Assembly: GCF_000308415.1 (NCBI RefSeq)
Contig: NZ_BAFS01000160.1
Location: 1-58,161, forward strand
DNA from: Nocardia asiatica NBRC 100129
Lineage (GTDB): Bacteria; Actinomycetota; Actinomycetes; Mycobacteriales; Mycobacteriaceae
Length of the DNA stretch: 58,161 nucleotides
Direction: 5' to 3'
Part shown: positions 17,397 through 28,603 of the stretch, in pieces
Layout of the letters: each line of letters starts with the position of its first letter
Position numbering within the stretch: position 1 is the first letter of the stretch
The notes under the pieces: generated by a model
The model's input: the letters and a program-made list of their open reading frames with translations, nothing else
What the model was told of the DNA's origin: nothing
The model's database searches: none
Program-made: the position numbers and the translations under genes

Positions 17397-17879
17397 TCAG
17401 CCGTCTGACAGGATCTTGGCGGCGGCCTCGAGGCCCTCCACGGTGCCGACGACGACGAGCACGTCACCGGCGGTGAAGGTCCAGTCGGGCCCCGGCGAGG
17501 GAATGGGCTGCCCGCTGCGCACCACGGCGACGATGGACGCCTTCGTCCGGGTGCGCATCTGGGTCTCGCCCAGCCTGCGTCCGTCGAAGCGCGACCGGTC
17601 CGCGATGGACAGCTGCCGGGTGGTCAGGCCGGTGAACTCGCGATGCTCCTCACGCAGCTGTTCCACCAACTGGGGCGCGCCGAGCAAGCTGGCCAGCACG
17701 GCGGCCTCCTTCCCGGACAGCGGCACCTGTTCGGTCTCGTCCGGGTCGTCGGGTTTGCTCATGATGAGATCCATCGTGCCGTCGCGGTGATCGATCACTC
17801 CGATCCGGCGTCGTGTATTGGTCAGCGGAAAATCTTTGCGCACACCGATACCCGGCAGGGGTGTCACCTCAACGTTCAC
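17397..17879 (-). CDS. TrkA-C (RCK_C) domain regulatory subunit of the cation/H+ antiporter (KhtT-like)
   Basis: A 160-residue soluble protein. The C-terminal ~75 residues (RSRFDGRRLGETQMRTRTKASIVAVVRSG through FTAGDVLVVVGTVEGLEAA) form a TrkA-C/RCK_C domain, a nucleotide-binding regulatory module. The N-terminal half matches the KhtT N-domain layout (VRKDFPLTNTRRRIGVIDHRDGTMDLI). KhtT-type subunits gate their partner antiporter in response to c-di-AMP or pH. The gene is 5 bp upstream of the antiporter gene and in the same direction, so the two form one complex-coding operon. Confidence 0.85.
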   Translation of the reverse strand: MNVEVTPLPGIGVRKDFPLTNTRRRIGVIDHRDGTMDLIMSKPDDPDETEQVPLSGKEAAVLASLLGAPQLVEQLREEHREFTGLTTRQLSIADRSRFDGRRLGETQMRTRTKASIVAVVRSGQPIPSPGPDWTFTAGDVLVVVGTVEGLEAAAKILSDG

Positions 17880-18053
17880 GACTCCACCCTATCGACCCTG
17901 GCATTACAGCCGATGGACAGGTGACCGAATTGTCCGTATCGCTCGGCTGCGCCGCCCCGCCCAGGCCAGGTGAGTTGGACCGCGCTTCACCCCCCGTGGT
18001 AAGAGAAATGACGTGTCCCGTACATCGCCTCGTGGCCGAGCCGTCCACTTCCG

Positions 18054-20189
18054 GTGCGGCCACCGCGCGGTGCGAGTCCGGTGACGGTCGCGCGAGCGGT
18101 GAACCGATTGCTTCGGCCAGGTGCGGCCGCCACCGCGGCGGCCGCGCCGCAGCTGCCGGGCGGCGGGTACCGGCACGATCTGGACGGCCTGCGTGGCGTG
18201 GTGATAGCGCTGGTCGTGGCGTTCCATATCTGGTTCGGCCGGGTCTCCGGCGGGGTGGACGTGTTCCTGGTGCTGTCCGGTTTCTTCTTCACCGGCTCGC
18301 TGCTGCGCGGCGTGGAGTCCACCGGCATGGTCCGCTTCGCGCACACCGCTGTCCGGCTCGCCCGCAGGCTGCTGCCCGCCCTCGTGACGGTGCTGGCCGC
18401 CGTGGTCACGGCCACCGTGCTGCTGCGCCCGTTCACCCAGTGGGGCGAGATGGCGGCGCAGACGCTGGCGTCGTTGCTGTACTACCAGAACTGGTATCTG
18501 GCACTGTCGTGGTCGGATTACCTCGCCGCCGATCCGTCGGTGAGCCCGCTACAGCACCTGTGGTCGATGGCGGTGCAGACGCAGTTCTACCTGCTCGCCT
18601 TGTTCGGTGTGGCGACGGCGGCGCACCTGTGCCGGCGATTCGCGGGTCCGGCAGCGCTGCGCCCCGTCCTGGCGGCCGTCCTCGCCACCGGAACGGTCGC
18701 CTCGTTCGCCTATGCCGCGCACGGCACCACCGTGCACCAAGGCTGGAATTACTACGACAGTTTCGCGCGCGCCTGGGAACTTCTGGCCGGCGCGCTGCTG
18801 GCCACCCTCGCGCCTTGGCTGGCGCCGCCCCGCCTGGTGCGGGTGGTGGCGGCCGTCCTCGGTTCGGCCGCCGTGCTCGCCTGCGGTTGGCTGATCGACG
18901 GCGCCGACCGGTTCCCAGGGCCGGCGGCGCTGGTCCCGGTAGGCGCCGCAGCGGCGTTGATCGTGGCGGGCAGCAACCTGACCGCCGCCGAGCTACCGCT
19001 GCCCAATCGGCTGCTGGGCGCGGCGGCCGTGGTGCGTCTGGGTGAATTGTCCTATGGGCTGTATCTGTGGCACTGGCCGATCCTGATCTTCGTGCTGGCG
19101 CGGACCGGAGCCGCGACCGCAGGGCTCGTCGGCGGCCTCGCGGTCGTCGGGGCGTCGCTGGTGCTCGCCTTCCTGACCAACCGGTTCGTGGAGGAGCCAC
19201 TGCGGATGCGGTCGGACCGCTCGGCGCAGGACACTCCCGTCCGCAGCGTTCGCACCGGCCGGTTCATCGCGGCGCTCGGCGTCACGGTGTTCGCGGTCGC
19301 GGTCGGCGAGCAGGTCGCGACCAGAGCGAATCCGCCGCGGGCGGTCGCCTTCCTGGACCCGGACCCCTATCCGGGGGCGGAGGCGCTGGCCAGTGGTGCG
19401 AGCACGCCGGAGGCGCCGATGCGTCCGACCGTGTACGAAGCGCCCGCCGACGCCGCCTACCCGTCACGCGACGGCTGCATCGCCGATTGGGACACCCGCG
19501 ACGTCATCACCTGCACTTATGGCGATCCCGACGCGCAGCGCACCGTCGCCGTGGCGGGCAGCTCGCATGCCGAGCACTGGGTGCCCGCCCTCGACCTGCT
19601 CGGCCGCGAGCACGCCTTCCGGGTGCAGGTCTACCTGAAGATGGGCTGCCCGCTGACCGTGGCCGCCGAGGCGATGTACAAAGGCGAAGCGATCCCGGAC
19701 TGCCGGGATTGGTCGGTGGAGGTGATCGACCGTCTCGGCGTGGCACGACCGGAGTGGGTCTTCACCACGGCGACCCGACCACGTGACGGCGCCGGTGACG
19801 AGACGCCGGCGGACTATCTGGACGTCTGGACCCAACTGGCCGACCGGGGACTCAACGTGCTCGCCATCCGCGACACACCTTGGCTGCGCCGCGACGGTGT
19901 GCGGTATCGCGCCATCGATTGCCTCGCTCAGCAGGGCGACCGGATCAGCTGCGGGATGCCGCGCGCGACCGCGCTGGACGAGGTAAACCCCGCTCTGGAA
20001 TTCGCCGCCTCGTTCCCCAACGTGTTCCCGGTGGACTTGTCGGACGCGTTGTGCGGACCCGTGGTGTGCGCGGTCACCGAGGGCAACATCCTGATCTATC
20101 ACGACGAGCATCACCTCACCGCCAGCTATTCGCGGTCGCTGGCGCCGGAACTCGGCAGGCGCCTGTCGCCGATCCTCGGCTGGTGGTGA
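18054..20189 (+). CDS. OatA-like membrane O-acyltransferase (AT3 + SGNH domains)
   Basis: A 711-residue fusion. Residues ~35-390 form an Acyl_transf_3 membrane domain: YRHDLDGLRGVVIALVVAFH (catalytic His region), GGVDVFLVLSGFFFTGSLL and LYLWHWPIL. A linker and TM lead to a C-terminal SGNH domain with AVAGSSHAEHW near residue 499 (nucleophilic Ser) and DEHHLTASYS near 683 (Asp-x-His pair). OatA-type enzymes O-acetylate peptidoglycan or other envelope glycans, taking acetyl groups across the membrane. GTG 18081 is a possible shorter start. Its 3' end is 6 bp from the convergent GT39 gene. Confidence 0.85.
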   Translation: MRPPRGASPVTVARAVNRLLRPGAAATAAAAPQLPGGGYRHDLDGLRGVVIALVVAFHIWFGRVSGGVDVFLVLSGFFFTGSLLRGVESTGMVRFAHTAVRLARRLLPALVTVLAAVVTATVLLRPFTQWGEMAAQTLASLLYYQNWYLALSWSDYLAADPSVSPLQHLWSMAVQTQFYLLALFGVATAAHLCRRFAGPAALRPVLAAVLATGTVASFAYAAHGTTVHQGWNYYDSFARAWELLAGALLATLAPWLAPPRLVRVVAAVLGSAAVLACGWLIDGADRFPGPAALVPVGAAAALIVAGSNLTAAELPLPNRLLGAAAVVRLGELSYGLYLWHWPILIFVLARTGAATAGLVGGLAVVGASLVLAFLTNRFVEEPLRMRSDRSAQDTPVRSVRTGRFIAALGVTVFAVAVGEQVATRANPPRAVAFLDPDPYPGAEALASGASTPEAPMRPTVYEAPADAAYPSRDGCIADWDTRDVITCTYGDPDAQRTVAVAGSSHAEHWVPALDLLGREHAFRVQVYLKMGCPLTVAAEAMYKGEAIPDCRDWSVEVIDRLGVARPEWVFTTATRPRDGAGDETPADYLDVWTQLADRGLNVLAIRDTPWLRRDGVRYRAIDCLAQQGDRISCGMPRATALDEVNPALEFAASFPNVFPVDLSDALCGPVVCAVTEGNILIYHDEHHLTASYSRSLAPELGRRLSPILGWW

Positions 20190-20195
20190 TGCGGA

Positions 20196-21719
20196 TCAGT
20201 TCAGCCGCAGCATGCCCGGCCAGGCCTGTGACCAGGGCGCGCGAGGTTGCGCGCAGCGCCAGATGGTGACGTCGCGGGTGACGCCGGGGAATCCGAGCCG
20301 GGCGTCGACGCGGCCGATCGCGGCGACATCGGCGCAGCGTGCGCGCACATCGGCTTCGCTACCGCCCACCCACAGCACCGTGGTGGCCGTGTCCGGCGGG
20401 GTGCCGAAGTAGCCGAAACCGCGATTCGGGCTGTACACGGCGGGCAAGCCGTAGGTCGCGCGATCGAGATCCAGCGCGCTCGCCTGCCAATAGGAATCGG
20501 TGATCACCACGGCCGACGCTTGCTGCGGCGGCGGCAGCTCACGGTAGGCGGCCGTCGTGGCGGCCGCGAGTTCCGGCCAACCGAAGCGCCCGTACACCGC
20601 GATCGCCAAGCCCGCCTCGGCCTGGGTGTCGACCGATTCGATGTCCGCCTCCGGACGCAGCGGCAGCGAGAACACCAGCAGTACGGCGGACAGCGCCAGC
20701 ACCGGCACGGTGATCAGCACGCGCGAGCGCCGCGGCCGCTCCGCCCAGCGCACCGCGCCCGCCGCGATCAGCACCGCATAGCAGCCCGCGGCGTAGTAGG
20801 GGCGGCCGTTGGTCGCGACGAACACGACGACGAGCACCAGCGGCAGTAGTCCGAGAAACCGGTAGGGCCGCCAATTCTCCGCCCGCAACAACGTCCAGGC
20901 CCCGTAGACCAGCAATATGCCGCCGAGCAACCCGGCGCTGGCGAGAGCCAGCGGCAGCCAGGTAACGCGACCGCCGATGGTGGCCTGCTCCGCGGCGACC
21001 ACACCACCCAGACGCAACTGCGGCCAGCCGTGCGCCGCCTGCCACACCAGGCTGGGGGCGGTGGTGACCGCGACGATCGCGGCGCCCCACCACAGGGCAG
21101 GGCGGCGCAGCAGCTCACGTGGCCCGTAGATCGCCACCCCGATCGCGAGCGCCACCCAGAAGAACGGGATCAACCACTTGACCTGCATATCCGCAGCGGT
21201 GACCAGACCGGAGGCCAGCAGCAGGCCGTCGTGGCGCGTGCGGACCCAGCGGACCACCAGCCAGCTCACCACCACCCACAGCGCCGTGTCGATCGTGTTG
21301 GTGGCCAGTATGCCGCCCTGCACCAACAGGAACGGCGAGGTGGCGTAGGCGGCAGCGGTCAGCACCTGGGCCACTCGGCCGCCGCCGAACTCCCTGGCGA
21401 TCTGCGAGGCCACCACCACGGCCGCCACGGTGACCAGCACGGCCGGAAGACGCAGCGCCACCAGTGAATCCGGGGCCAGCAGATCCATCGTCCGCGCCAG
21501 TGCCGGCAGCAGCGGCCCTTGGTCGGCGTAACTGACCGCGAGCCTGCGCCCCGCGGCGACGAAATACAGCTCGTCGCCGAAGAATCCGTAACGTCCGATC
21601 GAGACCAGCAGCGCCAGCGCGCCCAGCGCCGCCACCGTGCCCACACCGCCGAGGGCGAACGGCGGCAGCGGGTCGCCGGAGCTCGCTTGCCTGCGTGCGG
21701 CATCGGCTACTTCAGTCAT
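20196..21719 (-). CDS. GT39-like membrane glycosyltransferase (polyprenyl-phosphate sugar dependent)
   Basis: A 507-residue polytopic protein. The first extracellular loop carries GDELYFVAAGRRLAVSYADQGPLLPALARTMD, with the acidic D-E pair expected of the ArnT/PMT (GT39/GT83) catalytic loop. About 9-11 hydrophobic helices follow, then a C-terminal soluble domain (VVITDSYWQASALDLDR). It probably transfers a sugar from a polyprenyl phosphate to an envelope glycolipid or protein. Its start overlaps the end of the TetR gene by 8 bp, so the two are cotranscribed. The acceptor is unknown. Confidence 0.75.
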   Translation of the reverse strand: MTEVADAARRQASSGDPLPPFALGGVGTVAALGALALLVSIGRYGFFGDELYFVAAGRRLAVSYADQGPLLPALARTMDLLAPDSLVALRLPAVLVTVAAVVVASQIAREFGGGRVAQVLTAAAYATSPFLLVQGGILATNTIDTALWVVVSWLVVRWVRTRHDGLLLASGLVTAADMQVKWLIPFFWVALAIGVAIYGPRELLRRPALWWGAAIVAVTTAPSLVWQAAHGWPQLRLGGVVAAEQATIGGRVTWLPLALASAGLLGGILLVYGAWTLLRAENWRPYRFLGLLPLVLVVVFVATNGRPYYAAGCYAVLIAAGAVRWAERPRRSRVLITVPVLALSAVLLVFSLPLRPEADIESVDTQAEAGLAIAVYGRFGWPELAAATTAAYRELPPPQQASAVVITDSYWQASALDLDRATYGLPAVYSPNRGFGYFGTPPDTATTVLWVGGSEADVRARCADVAAIGRVDARLGFPGVTRDVTIWRCAQPRAPWSQAWPGMLRLN

Positions 21720-22347
21720 CCCCGCCCGCCTTCCGCGTCGCCGTGTCGAACACTCCGCACAGATGCGCCGCGTAGGCGTTCATCGCGAAATCCGGCTCCC
21801 GTACTGCGCGTGCGGCAGCACCGTCGATGGCGCCCCGGATCGACTTGGCCATCAGCAGCGCGTCGAATTCGCCGAATTCCCCGGTGCGCTGCCCTCCGGC
21901 CAGGATGTCGACCAACGGCGCGATGATGTCGCGTTCCCCTTCGGCGGAGGCGAATTTCGGCTTACCCTCCGCGTCGCGCAGGTTCGTCACGACTTCCACC
22001 AGCGCGGCCACGTACGTGGTATTCGCTTCGATGAACCCCAGATTCGATTCGAGGTAGGCCAGCAGGCTTTCCCGTGCGCCGACTGCCGCGCCCACCCGGG
22101 GCGCGATGTACTCTGCGGCTGAGACGTACAGCTGCACCACCAGCTGCGTCATCAAATCGTCTTTGCCCTCGAAGTGGTAGGAGATGACGCCTTTGGAGAT
22201 CCCCGCGTGTTCGGCGATCCGCGCCAGCGAGGCGTTGGCGTACCCGAGTTCGGCGATCACCTCCACCGCCGCGGCGATGATCTGGCGCCGACGCGCCTCC
22301 TCGATGAACGATCTCCGTTGACCGACCGTCTCAATTTCTGGCCGCAT
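21712..22347 (-). CDS. TetR-family transcriptional regulator
   Basis: A 211-residue regulator. The N-terminal HTH is complete: RRRQIIAAAVEVIAELGYANASLARIAEHAGISKGVISYHFEGKDDL. The C-terminal half is an all-helical ligand domain (TetR_C). ATG 22347 is preferred over TTG 22353. An A/T-rich stretch (TAAAATTTG on the minus strand) directly precedes the start, consistent with a short or absent leader. It overlaps the downstream GT39 gene by 8 bp, so it probably controls itself and that gene. Confidence 0.85.
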   Translation of the reverse strand: MRPEIETVGQRRSFIEEARRRQIIAAAVEVIAELGYANASLARIAEHAGISKGVISYHFEGKDDLMTQLVVQLYVSAAEYIAPRVGAAVGARESLLAYLESNLGFIEANTTYVAALVEVVTNLRDAEGKPKFASAEGERDIIAPLVDILAGGQRTGEFGEFDALLMAKSIRGAIDGAAARAVREPDFAMNAYAAHLCGVFDTATRKAGGDD

Positions 22348-22414
22348 GGTCAAATTTTAGCACGCGTGGACGAAACCCCCGCTCGAGCGGCACCGCGACG
22401 CTCCTCGAACGACA

Positions 22415-22444
22415 AAGGCCGCGCCTCCCAGGAGGCGCGGCCTT
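22415..22444 (-). terminator. Rho-independent-type terminator after the proteasome ATPase gene
   Basis: Perfect 14 bp arms (22415-22428 and 22431-22444, AAGGCCGCGCCTCC and its complement) form a strong hairpin. On the minus strand it is followed by TTTGTC. It lies 15 bp beyond the arc stop codon at 22460, so it very probably ends that transcript. Confidence 0.85.
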
Positions 22445-22459
22445 CGTGTTCCGGTGGAC

Positions 22460-24286
22460 CTACAGGTACTGACCGGTGTTCGACTCGGTGTCGATGGCGC
22501 GGCTGGCGCTGGCGTTCTTGCCGGTGACCAGCGTGCGGATGTAGACGATCCGCTCGCCCTTCTTACCCGAGATGCGGGCCCAGTCGTCCGGATTCGTGGT
22601 GTTGGGCAGGTCCTCGTTCTCAGAGAACTCGTCCACGATCGAATCGTAGAGATGCTGGATGCGCAGGCCGGGGCTGCCGGTGTCGAGCACCGCCTTGATT
22701 GCGTACTTCTTGGAGCGGTCCACGATGTTCTGGATCATGGCGCCGGAGTTGAAGTCCTTGAAGTACAGGACCTCTTTGTCGCCGTTGGCGTAGGTGACCT
22801 CCAAGAAGCGGTTGTCCTCGCTCTCGGCGTACATCCGGTCGACGACCCGCTCGATCATGGCGTTGATGCACAGGTTCTTGTCGCCGCCGAACTCCGCAAG
22901 ATCGTCGTCGTGCAACGGCAGGTGCTCGGTGAGGTACTTCGAGAAGATGTCCTGCGCCGACTCCGCGTCCGGACGCTCGATCTTGATCTTCACGTCCAGA
23001 CGGCCCGGCCGCAGGATCGCCGGGTCGATCATGTCCTCCCGGTTGGAGGCGCCGATCACGATGACGTTCTCCAAGCCCTCGACGCCGTCGATCTCCGACA
23101 GCAACTGCGGCACCACCGTGGTCTCCACGTCCGAGGAGACGCCCGAACCGCGAGTGCGGAAGATCGAGTCCATCTCATCGAAGAACACGATCACCGGCGT
23201 GCCCTCGGAGGCCTTCTCGCGGGCGCGCTGGAAGATGATCCGGATGTGGCGCTCGGTCTCGCCCACGAACTTGTTCAGCAGCTCGGGGCCCTTGATGTTC
23301 AGGAAGTACGACTTGGCTTCCTTGGCGTCCTCACCGCGCGCCTCGGCGATCTTCTTGGCCAGCGAGTTGGCCACCGCCTTGGCGATGAGCGTCTTACCGC
23401 AGCCGGGGGGACCGTAGAGCAGCACACCCTTCGGCGGACGCAGCGCGTACTCGCGGAAGAGATCCTTGTGCAGGAACGGCAGCTCCACGGCGTCGCGGAT
23501 CTGCTCGATCTGCCTGCCGAGACCACCGATGTCGCTGTAGTCGACATCGGGCACCTCTTCCAGCACGAGGTCCTCCACCTCGGCCTTGGGAATGCGCTCG
23601 AAGGCGAAACCGGCCTTTGTGTCCACCAAGAGCGAGTCGCCCGGCCGCAGCTTGCGGATGGGGGAATCGGGATCGTCCAGGTCGTCCATCTCGGCGACCT
23701 TGGCCAGCGGACCGGCCAGCCACACCACGCGCTCCTCGTCGGCATGGCCGACGACCAGGGCGCGGCGTCCGTCGTCGAGGATCTCCCGGAGGGTGCCGAT
23801 CTCGCCGACCGCGTCGTAGTGCCCGGCCTCGACGACCGTGAGCGCCTCGTTGAGGCGGACGGTCTGACCGTACTCGAGCGTCGAGGTCTCGATGTTCGGC
23901 GAACACGTCAACCGCATCTTGCGACCCGAAGTGAACACGTCGACCGTCTGATCGTCGTACACACCGATCAGAATGCCGTATCCGCTCGGCGGCTGACCCA
24001 GCCGATCGACCTCCTCGCGCAGCGCGACCAGTTGCTGGCGCGCTTCCTTGAGGGTGTCCATCAGCTTCGTGTTGCGAATGGTCAGCGAATCGATGCGGGC
24101 TTCCAATTCCCGTGTGCGATCTGGCGAGTCGGCGAGTTGCCTTCGGAGTGCAGCCGCCTCGGCGCGTACCGCCTCGAGCTCTCTCCAGGCCGCCGAATCC
24201 GAATTCTCGATGGGGCTCATGTGCTGCTCCTCCCAGTCCCGGTCTATCAACGCTACCGGGCGCGACCCGTTCTCGCTTTCCGACAT
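22460..24286 (-). CDS. arc: Proteasome-associated AAA ATPase ARC/Mpa
   Basis: A 608-residue hexameric unfoldase that feeds pupylated proteins into the 20S proteasome. Domains in order: N-terminal coiled coil (about 30-98), tandem OB folds (about 100-245), AAA module with Walker A GPPGCGKT near 292-299, Walker B VFFDEMDS near 366 and second-region [20 protein letters not shown]. The C-terminus is GQYL, the conserved gate-opening tail with penultimate Tyr. Its length matches mycobacterial Mpa (609). It is divergent from lppK, as in Mycobacterium tuberculosis. The dop, pup and prcBA genes that usually lie downstream are not in this window. Confidence 0.95.
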   Translation of the reverse strand: MSESENGSRPVALIDRDWEEQHMSPIENSDSAAWRELEAVRAEAAALRRQLADSPDRTRELEARIDSLTIRNTKLMDTLKEARQQLVALREEVDRLGQPPSGYGILIGVYDDQTVDVFTSGRKMRLTCSPNIETSTLEYGQTVRLNEALTVVEAGHYDAVGEIGTLREILDDGRRALVVGHADEERVVWLAGPLAKVAEMDDLDDPDSPIRKLRPGDSLLVDTKAGFAFERIPKAEVEDLVLEEVPDVDYSDIGGLGRQIEQIRDAVELPFLHKDLFREYALRPPKGVLLYGPPGCGKTLIAKAVANSLAKKIAEARGEDAKEAKSYFLNIKGPELLNKFVGETERHIRIIFQRAREKASEGTPVIVFFDEMDSIFRTRGSGVSSDVETTVVPQLLSEIDGVEGLENVIVIGASNREDMIDPAILRPGRLDVKIKIERPDAESAQDIFSKYLTEHLPLHDDDLAEFGGDKNLCINAMIERVVDRMYAESEDNRFLEVTYANGDKEVLYFKDFNSGAMIQNIVDRSKKYAIKAVLDTGSPGLRIQHLYDSIVDEFSENEDLPNTTNPDDWARISGKKGERIVYIRTLVTGKNASASRAIDTESNTGQYL

Positions 24287-24400
24287 GGTTTCTTCGTGAT
24301 CACATCTTGGGCCGCGACCGGCGGCCGAGCGTCCATGTTAGCCTGCCCTAACCCGACCCTGGCGAGCCCGCTCGCCGACCGAGCCGAAAGGTTGCCGACC

Positions 24401-24916
24401 ATGCTCCTTCCCGCCAGAACCCTGCGCGTTTCCTTCGCCACCGCCGCGGCGGCGCTGGCCTTGTCCGGCGCGTTGGCGGCGTGCGGCTCCGACGACGACT
24501 CCACCAGCGCGGCGACCTCGGCCACCACCAGCTCCGCCGCCTCGGATACCCACGGTCACGGCGACCATGCGGCCGGCGCGCCGAGCGCCGAGACCTTGCA
24601 GGCGGTGCTGGTGAAGCTCGCCGATCCGAAGGTACCCACCGCGGAGAAGTCCAAGCTGATCGTCAACGGTGACAAGCGCACCGCGAACATCGACCAGATG
24701 AACGCGGGCCTGCAGGGCTACACGCTCACCTTCACCGTCGCCGACGTCACCACCCAGGGCAACACCGCGAACGCCCAGGTGGCCATCACCTCCTCGCACG
24801 GCACGGCGCCCGCCATGCCGCTGACCTGGGAGAAGGCCGACAGTTCCTGGAAGTTGTCGGACGCCAGCGGCTGCCTGCTGCTCGGTCTCGCCCAGGCGCC
24901 CTGCGTGCCCGTCTGA
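24401..24916 (+). CDS. lppK: Lipoprotein LppK / MTB12-like
   Basis: A 171-residue predicted lipoprotein. The signal peptide has Arg at 7 and 9, a long Ala/Leu core and the lipobox LAAC. A Ser/Thr/Ala linker with a His-rich patch (DTHGHGDH) follows. The folded domain (KLADPKVPTAEKSKLIVNGD through TWEKADSSWKLSDASGCLLLG) is the low-molecular-weight antigen MTB12 fold. It is assigned as LppK mainly by its position between mpa and trmI, which matches M. tuberculosis Rv2116. The ATG at 24401 follows GAAAGG. It is divergent from arc, with a 114 bp gap. The function of LppK is not known. Confidence 0.8.
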   Translation: MLLPARTLRVSFATAAAALALSGALAACGSDDDSTSAATSATTSSAASDTHGHGDHAAGAPSAETLQAVLVKLADPKVPTAEKSKLIVNGDKRTANIDQMNAGLQGYTLTFTVADVTTQGNTANAQVAITSSHGTAPAMPLTWEKADSSWKLSDASGCLLLGLAQAPCVPV

Positions 24917-24966
24917 GTCCGGCGCACCGCTCGCCGAGAGTTCCCGCGCCATCGCCCCGGCCGCAC

Positions 24967-26784
<1,818 letters not shown>

Positions 26785-26845
26785 TCGAACGCCGGGCGCT
26801 CACCACTGCGCCCCCGCGCCGTATGCCGAGTAGGACGATCAGCGC

Positions 26846-26895
26846 ACCGTGGTCGCGCGGACGATCCGCGGACCGTGGTCGCGCGACGATCCGCC
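26846..26895. repeat. Imperfect 26 bp tandem repeat, two copies
   Basis: The unit ACCGTGGTCGCGCGGACGAT... begins at 26846 and again at 26872, with only one- to two-base differences. It lies between two convergent genes. No function is evident; replication slippage is enough to explain it. Confidence 0.6.
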
Positions 26896-26997
26896 GTTCC
26901 GTGCCTCCGGCCACGCGAAGCCGAGTTCAGCCGTCCGACGACGGTATTCTCTCGTGGCCGATGGACGCGCTGTGCCTCGGCACGGTCCAGCCATGCC

Positions 26998-27213
26998 TCA
27001 GACGGTGAAAACGTGGAACAGCAACACCGAAGGTCCTAACACCACAACGAGATTCACCACGGCCGCGGATCCGAACACCACGACCGGCCGCCAGTCGGGA
27101 ATCACGCTGAGCGGAATCAGCGCGAGCAGGATCAGCCCGGCGATCGCCGCCAGCCAGTCCTCGTTCCAGGTGAATGTGCTGCCCGACTGCTACTCGGGTG
27201 GCGACTGTGACAC
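26998..27213 (-). pseudogene. Small membrane protein gene interrupted by an in-frame amber codon
   Basis: GTG 27213 has a strong AAGGAG 5 nt upstream. The frame reads MSQSPPE, then TAG at 27190-27192, then continues uninterrupted for 63 codons as QSGSTFTWNEDWLAAIAGLI and a second hydrophobic stretch (VVVFGSAAVVNLVVVLGPSV) to a TGA at 26998. There are two predicted membrane helices. No other start codon lies between the TAG and the first helix, so the protein cannot be made as written without readthrough. A C-to-T change of a CAG codon explains the stop. It follows hisG in the same direction, like the membrane-protein gene Rv2120c after hisG in M. tuberculosis. Confidence 0.7.
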
Positions 27214-27326
27214 GGGGGCTCCTTGCGTTTCCTCATCGAGAGACCGCACGGTAGCGACACCCGGTCACAGTGCACACCGATTGCGCTCAGCCTGAGCGAA
27301 TCAGGCGAAGCGGGCGATTCGGGCGT

Positions 27327-28178
27327 TCAGAATGCGCGGCAGGAGCGGATGTCGGTGGCCAGGATCGCTTTCGCGCCCAGATCGGCCAGCTGGTCCATCA
27401 GCTCGTTGCTCTGCTTGCGTGGAACGAGCGCACGCACGGCCACCCAGCCGGTGTCGGCCAGCGGCGCCACGGTGGGCGACTCCAGCCCGGGGGTGATGAC
27501 GAAAGCCCGGTCGAGCAGGTCCTTGGGGCAGTCGTAGTCCAGCATGACGTACTGCTGGGCGAAGACCACGCCTTGGATCCGGGCGACGAGCTGGTTGCGC
27601 GCCCGATCGCCCTGGTCGGCGTCCTTGCGCTCGACGAGCACGCCCTCGGAGTCGCACAGCGATTCACCGAACGCCACCAGATTGTGCTGACGCAGCGTGC
27701 GCCCCGAGCCGACGACGTCGGCGATCGCGTCGGCGACGCCGAGCTGGATGGAGATCTCCACCGCGCCGTCCAGGCGGATCACCTCGGCCTCGATGCCGCG
27801 GCGGCGCAGATCGTTGCGCACCAGGTTCGGGTAGGAGGTGGCGATGCGCTTGTCGTGGAGGTCCTCGACCTTCCACTCCCGCCCGGCCGGGGCGGCATAG
27901 CGGAAGGTGGAGCGGCCGAAACCGAGGGCGAGACGTTCCTGGACCGGCGCGCCGGAATCCAGCGCGAGATCACGCCCGGTGATCCCCAGGTCGAGTTCGC
28001 CGGAACCGACGTAGATCGCGATGTCCTTGGGCCGCAGGAAGAAGAACTCCACCTGGTTGGCCGGATCCAGCACGGTCAGGTCACGCGAATCGGTGCGCTT
28101 GCGGTAACCGGCTTCCGAGAGGATCGAAACCGCGGATTCGGACAGGGCGCCTTTGTTGGGGACTGCGACGCGCAGCAT
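27327..28178 (-). CDS. hisG: ATP phosphoribosyltransferase HisG (long form)
   Basis: A 283-residue enzyme catalysing the first step of histidine synthesis, condensing ATP with PRPP. It starts [15 protein letters not shown]. Landmarks are [37 protein letters not shown] (PRPP/phosphate region) and a C-terminal ACT-like regulatory domain ([27 protein letters not shown]) that binds histidine. The length equals mycobacterial HisG (284). ATG 28178 is preferred; the frame extends to 28349 only antisense to hisE. It is 44 bp downstream of hisE in the same operon. Confidence 0.95.
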   Translation of the reverse strand: MLRVAVPNKGALSESAVSILSEAGYRKRTDSRDLTVLDPANQVEFFFLRPKDIAIYVGSGELDLGITGRDLALDSGAPVQERLALGFGRSTFRYAAPAGREWKVEDLHDKRIATSYPNLVRNDLRRRGIEAEVIRLDGAVEISIQLGVADAIADVVGSGRTLRQHNLVAFGESLCDSEGVLVERKDADQGDRARNQLVARIQGVVFAQQYVMLDYDCPKDLLDRAFVITPGLESPTVAPLADTGWVAVRALVPRKQSNELMDQLADLGAKAILATDIRSCRAF

Positions 28179-28222
28179 GGGAGAGAGTCCTTTCGAGAGG
28201 AGAGAAGGGTGTCGGACGGCCG

Positions 28223-28486
28223 TCACAGATGTCGGTACACGTCCTCGAGCTTCAGCCCACGACCCACCATCAGCACCTGCACCCAATACAGCAGCTGGGA
28301 GATCTCCTCGGCGAGCGACTCGTCGCTCTCGTGTTCGGCGGCCAGCCACACCTCGCCCGCCTCCTCGAGCACCTTCTTACCCTGGGTGTGCACGCCCGCG
28401 TCCAGCGCGGCAACGGTTCCGGACCCCTCGGGGCGGTTGACCGCACGATCCTGCAGCTCGGCGAACAGGGTTTCGAAGTTCTTCAC
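28223..28486 (-). CDS. hisE: Phosphoribosyl-ATP pyrophosphatase HisE
   Basis: An 87-residue all-alpha MazG-like pyrophosphatase performing the second step of histidine synthesis. The key metal-binding helices are [32 protein letters not shown] (E-E-x-x-E and E-x-x-D pattern). The GTG start at 28486 gives the family-typical [11 protein letters not shown] beginning. It is the first gene of the hisE-hisG-membrane protein operon. Confidence 0.95.
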   Translation of the reverse strand: MKNFETLFAELQDRAVNRPEGSGTVAALDAGVHTQGKKVLEEAGEVWLAAEHESDESLAEEISQLLYWVQVLMVGRGLKLEDVYRHL

Positions 28487-28501
28487 GATGAGCCATTGTT
28501 T

Positions 28502-28521
28502 CAGACCCCGATGCGGGTCTG
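28502..28521. terminator. Hairpin just upstream of hisE
   Basis: Perfect 7 bp arms CAGACCC / GGGTCTG enclose a 6-base loop. It ends 16 nt upstream of the hisE start codon on the minus strand. It could be a second terminator for the cluster upstream or a control hairpin in the hisE leader. Confidence 0.4.
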
Positions 28522-28553
28522 TCGCTCCGGCCCACGAAGGCTGGGAACGGCCA

Positions 28554-28596
28554 CCGCCCGGCTCCCCGCCCTGGGCAGGGCGGAAGAACCGGGCGG
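28554..28596 (-). terminator. Nested hairpin after the carnitine acyltransferase-like gene
   Basis: Outer arms CCGCCCGG (28554-28561) and CCGGGCGG (28589-28596) enclose an inner stem CCGCCC/GGGCGG (28566-28571 and 28578-28583). The structure starts 8 nt after the stop of the acyltransferase gene on the minus strand, where a terminator is expected. Confidence 0.6.
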
Positions 28597-28603
28597 TACG
28601 GGC

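Noticed and set aside
26846..26895. CRISPR-like array
   Set aside because: Only two directly adjacent 26 bp copies without spacers; it is a simple tandem duplication.
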